A stretch of DNA of 64,000 nucleotides, taken from assembly GCF_035989285.1 (NCBI RefSeq), contig NZ_CP108513.1:9486001-9550000 (forward strand). Reading direction: 5' to 3'. A model generated the notes under the pieces. The model worked only from the letters and a program-made list of their open reading frames with translations. It did no database searches and was not told where the DNA came from. Within the stretch, counting starts at the first letter, position 1, and each line of letters starts with the position of its first letter. Position numbers and translations under genes: made by a program. Below are positions 59,035-64,000 of the stretch, piece by piece. Source of the stretch: Streptomyces sp. NBC_01235 (GTDB taxonomy: Bacteria; Actinomycetota; Actinomycetes; Streptomycetales; Streptomycetaceae).

Positions 59035-59110
59035 GCGCGACGCTCCTCACGGTGGTCGGGGGGCCCGGCGTCTCCCAGGTGTAGGTCCAGGGGGCCCGCA
59101 ATGTCAAGGG

Positions 59111-59156
59111 TTTGTTCTTACATTCGGACCTGCTCGTGAAATGATGTCTTAACAAA
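59111..59156. promoter_or_regulatory. inverted repeat operator in the iol-type divergent region
   Basis: TTTGTTCTTACAT (59111-59123) and ATGTCTTAACAAA (59144-59156) match as arms TTTGTT-N3-ACAT / ATGT-N3-AACAAA, separated by 20 bp. Both half-sites lie in an A+T-rich patch between the divergent kinase/GntR genes and the ABC transporter. Most likely the binding site of the adjacent GntR regulator. Confidence 0.6.
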
Positions 59157-59159
59157 GTA

Positions 59160-59188
59160 TTGACAGTGAGCTCGTCAAGGGATTGGAT
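59160..59188 (+). promoter_or_regulatory. promoter of the sugar ABC transporter operon
   Basis: TTGACA (59160-59165) and TTGGAT (59183-59188) are 17 bp apart, a good consensus vegetative promoter on the plus strand. It lies 4 bp after the right operator arm, so repressor binding would occlude the -35 region. The 5' leader to the ATG at 59344 is about 150 nt with no clear RNA structure. No other gene is present in 59035-59343. Confidence 0.65.
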
Positions 59189-59343
59189 CCGGTCCCAGCA
59201 GCGCACGGGCCGGGTCCGCGATTCCTGAACAGTCGCGGACCTGGCTCCATGGCCCCAATCTGAGTAGAAACGGGCCTCGGATCCTTGCGATCGCCCTCTC
59301 CTTCCCCGTCGTTTTCCCCGTAGCACAGTGAGGTGCAGGAAAG

Positions 59344-60363
59344 ATGGACAGCTCTTCTCCCTCCCGCTCGCGCAGAATCGCCCCGGTCGTGGCCATGGCC
59401 GCGGCGGTGGCCCTGACCCTCGCGGGCTGCTCCAGCAGCTCCGGCGGAAAGAAGTCCGAGGAGAGCGCGGACGGCGCTTCCGCGGGCAAGGCGAGCACAC
59501 CGCAGATGACCGTCGCCCTGGTGACCCACCAGTCGCCCGGTGACACCTTCTGGGACATCGTCCGCAAGGGCGCCGAGGCCGCCGCGGCCAAGGACAACGT
59601 CAAGCTCGTCTACTCCGCCGACCCGAACGCCGGCAACCAGGCCACCCTGATCCAGAACGCCATCGACCAGAAGGTCGACGGCATCGCGGTCACCCTCGCC
59701 AAGCCGGATGCCCTGAAGGACGTCGTCGCCAAGGCGAAGGCCGCGAAGATACCCGTGGTCGGCCTCAACTCCGGTGTCAGCGAGTGGAAGAACCTCGGTC
59801 TGATGGAGTTCTTCGGCCAGGACGAGACCGTGGCCGGCGAGGCCCTCGGCAACCGGCTCAACTCCGAAGGCGCCAAGAAGGCCGTCTGTGTCATCCAGGA
59901 GCAGGGCAACATCGGCCTCACCCAGCGTTGTGCCGGCGTGAAGAAGACGTTCTCGGGCACGACGGAGACCCTCTACGTCAACGGCACGGACATGCCGTCG
60001 GTGAAGTCGACGATCACCGCCAAGCTGAGCCAGGACAAGGCCATCGACTACGTCGTCACCCTCGGAGCCCCGTTCGCGCTGACCGCGGTGCAGTCCGCGT
60101 CCGACGCGGGCAGCAAGGCCAAGATCGCGACCTTCGACCTCAACAAGGACCTGACGAGCGCCATCAGCAAGGGCACGATCCAGTTTGCCGTCGACCAGCA
60201 GCCCTACCTCCAGGGCTACCTGGCGATCGACTCGCTGTGGCTCTACAAGAACAACGGCAACTACATGGGCGGCGGTGAGCAGCCGGTGCTGACGGGCCCC
60301 GCCTTCGTGGACAAGTCCAACGTCGACGCGGTCGCCTCGTTCGCCGCGAAGGGCACCCGGTGA
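59344..60363 (+). CDS. sugar ABC transporter substrate-binding lipoprotein
   Basis: This 339-aa periplasmic-binding-protein of the Peripla_BP_4 (ribose/inositol/galactose) type has a lipoprotein signal ending LTLAGC (Cys about residue 29), followed by a Ser/Gly-rich tether. The binding fold contains VALVTHQSPGDTFWDIVRKG near 58, QNAIDQKVDGIAVTLAKPDA near 103 and a hinge ATFDLNKDLTSAI. It captures a sugar or cyclitol outside the membrane for the downstream permease and ATPase. Followed by the permease gene at an overlapping TGATG. Operator and promoter lie upstream. Confidence 0.9.
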   Translation: MDSSSPSRSRRIAPVVAMAAAVALTLAGCSSSSGGKKSEESADGASAGKASTPQMTVALVTHQSPGDTFWDIVRKGAEAAAAKDNVKLVYSADPNAGNQATLIQNAIDQKVDGIAVTLAKPDALKDVVAKAKAAKIPVVGLNSGVSEWKNLGLMEFFGQDETVAGEALGNRLNSEGAKKAVCVIQEQGNIGLTQRCAGVKKTFSGTTETLYVNGTDMPSVKSTITAKLSQDKAIDYVVTLGAPFALTAVQSASDAGSKAKIATFDLNKDLTSAISKGTIQFAVDQQPYLQGYLAIDSLWLYKNNGNYMGGGEQPVLTGPAFVDKSNVDAVASFAAKGTR

Positions 60364-61439
60364 TGAGCATGACCCAGCATGCCGAGCCGGCGGTGACCAC
60401 ACCGCCGGCCCCCGGCCGCAAGGACAGCGACGGCCGGACCGCTCGACGTTCCCTGGCCATACGGCTGTTGGCGCGCCCCGAGGTGGGCGTGTTCCTCGGT
60501 GCCGTCGCGGTGTACGTGTTCTTCCTGATCACCGCGCCGCCGGTGCGTGACGGCAGCTCGATGGCCAACATCCTGTACCAGTCGTCGACGATCGGGATCA
60601 TGGCCCTGCCGGTCGCGCTGCTGATGATCGGCGGCGAGTTCGACCTCTCGGCCGGTGTCGCCGTCATCACCTCGGCGCTCACCGCGAGCATGCTCAGCTA
60701 CCAACTGACCATGAACGTCTGGGTCGGTGTGGTCGTCGCGCTCCTGGTGTCCCTCGCCGTCGGCTTCTTCAACGGCTGGATGGTGGTCAAGACCGGACTG
60801 CCGAGCTTCCTGATCACCCTGGGCACCTTCCTGATCCTGCAGGGCGTCAACCTCGCGGTGACCAAGCTGGTGACCACCAACGTGGCCACCGACGACATCA
60901 GCGACATGGACGGCTTCGGCCAGGCCAGGAAGGTCTTCGCGTCGTCCTTCGACGTCGGCGGCGTCCAGGTGAAGATCACCATCGTGTACTGGCTGGTCTT
61001 CGCGGCCATCGCCACCTGGGTGCTGCTGCGCACGAAGTACGGCAACTGGATCTTCGCGGTCGGCGGCAACAAGGAGAGCGCGCGGGCGGTCGGCGTGCCC
61101 GTGGCCTTCACGAAGATCTCGCTGTTCATGCTGGTCGGCTTCGGTGCCTGGTTCGTCGGCATGCACCAGTTGTTCACGTTCAACACCGTGCAGTCCGGCG
61201 AGGGCGTCGGCCAGGAGTTGATCTACATCTCCGCGGCGGTGATCGGCGGCTGTCTGCTGACCGGCGGCGCCGGCAGCGCGATCGGCCCGGTCTTCGGCGC
61301 GTTCATGTTCGGCATGGTGCAGCAGGGCATCGTCTACGCCGGCTGGAACCCCGACTGGTTCAAGGCCTTCCTCGGCGTGATGCTCCTCGGCGCCGTCCTG
61401 ATCAATCTGTGGGTCAGCCGCACGGCGACCCGGAGGTGA
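60363..61439 (+). CDS. sugar ABC transporter permease (RbsC type)
   Basis: This 358-aa integral membrane protein has about 9-10 hydrophobic helices, of the ribose/xylose/inositol permease family (BPD_transp_2). Conserved motifs are [20 protein letters not shown] near residue 82, [12 protein letters not shown] near 146, [14 protein letters not shown] near 232 and [17 protein letters not shown] near 301. The ~35-residue cytoplasmic N-terminus is Pro/Ser-rich. The ATG at 60363 overlaps the upstream stop. It pairs with the ATPase gene that follows after 5 bp. Confidence 0.9.
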   Translation: MSMTQHAEPAVTTPPAPGRKDSDGRTARRSLAIRLLARPEVGVFLGAVAVYVFFLITAPPVRDGSSMANILYQSSTIGIMALPVALLMIGGEFDLSAGVAVITSALTASMLSYQLTMNVWVGVVVALLVSLAVGFFNGWMVVKTGLPSFLITLGTFLILQGVNLAVTKLVTTNVATDDISDMDGFGQARKVFASSFDVGGVQVKITIVYWLVFAAIATWVLLRTKYGNWIFAVGGNKESARAVGVPVAFTKISLFMLVGFGAWFVGMHQLFTFNTVQSGEGVGQELIYISAAVIGGCLLTGGAGSAIGPVFGAFMFGMVQQGIVYAGWNPDWFKAFLGVMLLGAVLINLWVSRTATRR

Positions 61440-61444
61440 CCCGA

Positions 61445-62362
61445 ATGACCACCAGCAACGGAACCGGCACGCACGGCGCGATCATCGCGGACACCGTCCC
61501 CGAGGACGGCGACCGCGCGCTCGTCGAGCTGCGCAACGCCGGCAAGTCGTACGGCAACATCCGTGCCCTGCACGGCGTCGACCTGAAGGTCCACCCCGGC
61601 AAGGTGACCTGCGTCCTGGGCGACAACGGCGCCGGCAAGTCCACCCTCATCAAGATCATCTCCGGACTGCACCAGCACACCGAGGGCGAGTTCCTCGTCG
61701 ACGGCGAACCGGTGCGCTTCTCCACCCCCCGCGAAGCGCTCGACAAGGGCATCGCCACGGTCTACCAGGACCTGGCCACCGTGCCGCTGATGCCGGTGTG
61801 GCGCAACTTCTTCCTCGGCTCCGAGATGACCAAGGGCCCCTGGCCCGTGCGCCGTCTCGACATCGAGAGGATGAAGAAGACCGCCGACCACGAACTGCGC
61901 GAGATGGGCATCGTCCTCGACGACCTCGAACAGCCCATCGGGACCCTCTCCGGCGGCCAGCGCCAGTGCGTGGCCATCGCCCGCGCCGTCTACTTCGGCG
62001 CCCGCGTGCTGATCCTGGACGAGCCCACCGCCGCCCTCGGCGTCAAGCAGTCCGGCGTGGTCCTGAAGTACATCGCGGCCGCCCGCGACCGCGGCCTCGG
62101 CGTCATCTTCATCACCCACAACCCCCACCACGCCTACATGGTCGGCGACCACTTCAGCGTCCTGCGCCTGGGCACCATGGAACTCTCCGCCGACCGCAGC
62201 CAGGTCAGCCTCGAAGAACTCACCAACCACATGGCCGGCGGCACCGAACTCGCCGCCCTCAAACACGAGTTGGCGCAAGTGCGTGGCGTGGACGTCGAGA
62301 AGCTCCCGGAGGAGAAGGACCTCACCGCTCCCGTGGCGGGCCCGGCAGAGGGGAGGCCCTGA
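61445..62362 (+). CDS. sugar ABC transporter ATP-binding protein
   Basis: This 305-aa ATPase has Walker [13 protein letters not shown] near residue 60, Q-loop [10 protein letters not shown], signature [14 protein letters not shown] near 173, Walker [12 protein letters not shown] near 194 and the H-loop ITHNPHHAY near 226. Only one ABC module is present, whereas RbsA-type ATPases usually have two, so it probably forms a homodimer. It drives import by the neighbouring permease. ATG 61445 follows GGAGG by 7 bp. The short C-terminal tail is Glu/Pro-rich. Confidence 0.9.
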   Translation: MTTSNGTGTHGAIIADTVPEDGDRALVELRNAGKSYGNIRALHGVDLKVHPGKVTCVLGDNGAGKSTLIKIISGLHQHTEGEFLVDGEPVRFSTPREALDKGIATVYQDLATVPLMPVWRNFFLGSEMTKGPWPVRRLDIERMKKTADHELREMGIVLDDLEQPIGTLSGGQRQCVAIARAVYFGARVLILDEPTAALGVKQSGVVLKYIAAARDRGLGVIFITHNPHHAYMVGDHFSVLRLGTMELSADRSQVSLEELTNHMAGGTELAALKHELAQVRGVDVEKLPEEKDLTAPVAGPAEGRP

Positions 62363-62363
62363 C

Positions 62364-63266
62364 ATGGTGAACGCTCTCGACCGCATCCGCGTCGGCTCGG
62401 CCCCCGACTCCTGGGGCGTGTGGTTCCCGGACGACCCTCGACAGGTGCCCTGGGAACGCTTCCTGGACGAGGTCGCCGAGGCCGGCTACTCCTGGATCGA
62501 GCTCGGCCCCTACGGCTATCTGCCGACCGACCCGGCCCGGCTCACCGACGAGGTGGCCCGGCGGGGGCTGAGCGTCTCGGCGGGCACGGTCTTCACCGGC
62601 CTGCACCGCGGCCCCTCCGTCTGGGAGTCCACCTGGGCGCATGTGAGCGAAGTGGCCGCGCTCACCCAGGCGATGGGTGCCAGGCACCTCGTCGTCATCC
62701 CGTCCTTCTGGCGGGACGACAAGACGGCCGAGATCCTGGAGCCGCCGGAGCTGACGGGCGAACAGTGGGCCCATCTCACCAAGGGCATGGAACGGTTGGG
62801 CCACGAGGTGAAGGAGACGTACGGTCTGGACCTCGTCGTCCATCCGCACGCCGACACGCACATCGACACCGAGCACCACGTCGAACGCTTCCTCGACTCC
62901 ACGGACAGCGAACTGGTCAACCTCTGCCTGGACACGGGTCACTACGCCTACTGCGGCGGCGACAGCGTCCAGTTGATCGAGACCTACGGCGAACGCATCG
63001 GCTATCTCCACCTCAAGCAGGTCGACCCGGAGATCCTCGCCGACGTCGTCAAGAACGAGGTGCCCTTCGGGCCCGCCGTCCAGCGCGGGGTGATGTGCGA
63101 ACCGCCGTCCGGCGTACCGGAGCTGGAGCCGGTCCTGGTCGCGGCGCAGCGGCTGGGCGTCGAACTGTTCGCGATCGTCGAGCAGGACATGTACCCGTGC
63201 GAGCCGGACGCGCCGCTGCCCATCGCGGTGCGTACCCGGAAGTTCCTGCGGTCCTGCGGGGCATGA
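62364..63266 (+). CDS. sugar phosphate isomerase/epimerase, IolE-like TIM barrel
   Basis: This 300-aa Xylose-isomerase-like TIM barrel (AP_endonuc_2) has SAPDSWGVWFPDDPRQVPWE at 12-31, and HPHADTHIDTEHHVERFLD near 159 and NLCLDTGHYAYCGGD near 185 carry metal-binding His/Asp/Glu residues. It is nearest to inosose dehydratase (IolE) and 2-keto-myo-inositol isomerase types. The active-site residues are present. It ends the transporter operon, starting 1 bp after the ATPase stop codon, and suggests the imported compound is an inositol or ketose derivative (inference). Confidence 0.88.
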   Translation: MVNALDRIRVGSAPDSWGVWFPDDPRQVPWERFLDEVAEAGYSWIELGPYGYLPTDPARLTDEVARRGLSVSAGTVFTGLHRGPSVWESTWAHVSEVAALTQAMGARHLVVIPSFWRDDKTAEILEPPELTGEQWAHLTKGMERLGHEVKETYGLDLVVHPHADTHIDTEHHVERFLDSTDSELVNLCLDTGHYAYCGGDSVQLIETYGERIGYLHLKQVDPEILADVVKNEVPFGPAVQRGVMCEPPSGVPELEPVLVAAQRLGVELFAIVEQDMYPCEPDAPLPIAVRTRKFLRSCGA

Positions 63267-63415
63267 CGGGTCGCTGACCAGGCGCGTCGCGCCGTCGCCG
63301 ACAGGCGGCGGCGCGCCCGCGCTCGTATGGTGGTGGTGATGGGCCGCACGCGGCCCGTGCCCCTCGGTGCGGCTGTGGCCTGCGGCGCAAACCTCCTGAC
63401 TGCGGGAGCGAGCCC

Positions 63416-64000
63416 ATGACACACCCGTACATTCGACTGCGCAGGGGATTCGTCGTCGTCACCGCGGTGGGGGCGTTGCTGGTGCCGGCCGCGGGCGGGG
63501 CGATGGCACTGCCCTCCTCGGCCGCCGCCGTCGCCACTGCCACCGAACCACCCTCGCCGTCCTCCTCGGGGGACGGCGTCGTCGAACTCACCCCCGCCGT
63601 GCAGCAGCAGGTCGACGAGGCCGTGCAGCGCGTCATGAAGCAGGCGAACGTGCCCGGTGCGACCGTCGGCATCTGGACGCCCGACAGAGGCCGGTACGTG
63701 AAGTCCTTCGGCGTCCGCGACAAGAGCACCGGTCAGGAGATGGCTCCGGACCTCTTCATGCGGATCGGCAGCGAGACCAAGACGTTCACCGTCACGGCGG
63801 TCCTCCAACTGGTCGACCAGGGGAAGATCGGCCTCGACGACACCATCGACCAGTACATCGACGGCGTGCCGAACGGCGACAGGATCACCCTGCGGCAGCT
63901 GGCCGGCATGCGCAGCGGACTGTTCAACTACTCCGCCGACGAGGACTTCTTCAAGGCGCTGACGACCGACCCGCAGCAGCCGTTCACTCCGCAGCAGCTG
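63416..64000 (+). CDS. secreted serine hydrolase (beta-lactamase/DD-peptidase family), truncated by window end
   Basis: Reading frame remains open at the last base. ATG 63416 follows GGGAG by 6 bp. A signal peptide (RLRRGFVVVTAVGALLVPAA, then Ala-rich) is followed by PAVQQQVDEAVQRVMKQANV. The catalytic SxxK is in IGSETKTFTVTAV, at residues ~124-127 (Ser-Glu-Thr-Lys). The following LRQLAGMRSGLFNYS contains the Tyr-Ser region of the second motif. Class C beta-lactamases, DD-carboxypeptidases and esterases share this fold, and the C-terminal KTG/HxG motif is outside the window. Confidence 0.88.
   Translation, partial: MTHPYIRLRRGFVVVTAVGALLVPAAGGAMALPSSAAAVATATEPPSPSSSGDGVVELTPAVQQQVDEAVQRVMKQANVPGATVGIWTPDRGRYVKSFGVRDKSTGQEMAPDLFMRIGSETKTFTVTAVLQLVDQGKIGLDDTIDQYIDGVPNGDRITLRQLAGMRSGLFNYSADEDFFKALTTDPQQPFTPQQL

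Overview
The window reads as chromosomal DNA of a Streptomyces-type actinomycete. The evidence is very high GC with strongly GC-biased third codon positions, GTG and TTG starts behind GGAGG-like ribosome sites, ATGA/GTGA start-stop overlaps, many TetR/GntR regulators, and cobK/cobF, IolE-like and DUF3140/DUF309 genes of actinomycete type. No ribosomal RNA, plasmid or phage genes are seen. One tRNA-Pro(GGG) is present.

Layout. 1-10 kb is housekeeping and catabolic: a partial M20 amidohydrolase, a MITE-like element, a decayed dps gene, a monoacylglycerol-lipase-like hydrolase divergent from a thiolase, a TauE-type exporter, HAD-IIA hydrolase, thioesterase, enoyl-CoA hydratase, a TetR regulator with a readable promoter/operator, a metF-like remnant, and convergent cobK and cobF. 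After DUF309 and tRNA-Pro comes gene-poor debris (10.1-12 kb).

12-37.4 kb is a large surface-polysaccharide or glycoconjugate locus. It holds two kinase-like APH proteins, two FemAB/CelD-like acyltransferases flanking a 914-aa PRTase/HAD fusion, a flippase, two polytopic membrane proteins, three family-2 glycosyltransferases, a NodB deacetylase, an FAD oxidoreductase, an ATP-grasp ligase, two GH16 enzymes, an RmlB-like enzyme with altered active site and a GH15 enzyme. GalE at 52-53 kb shares an A+T-rich upstream motif with two promoters of this locus.

37.3-38.3 kb is a scar of IS982, EAL-domain and IS110 fragments. Next to it lies a two-gene unit: an MbtH-A-T-reductase synthetase and a leucyl/phenylalanyl-tRNA transferase (Aat). 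This is the architecture of the tRNA-dependent peptide system described in S. lividans 66 (livipeptin), and it is the most interesting biosynthetic element here. It is flanked by two long membrane GGDEF-EAL proteins, an MFS exporter whose 3' end is tandemly duplicated, and a TetR regulator.

53.3-64 kb returns to metabolism: an aldo/keto reductase behind a MerR-type 19-bp-spacer promoter, a TetR / acyl-CoA dehydrogenase / SDR fatty-acid unit, and a sugar (probably inositol-type) ABC transporter with an IolE-like isomerase. The transporter is divergent from a GntR regulator and an IolC-like kinase that has lost its catalytic Asp. The window ends inside a secreted serine hydrolase.
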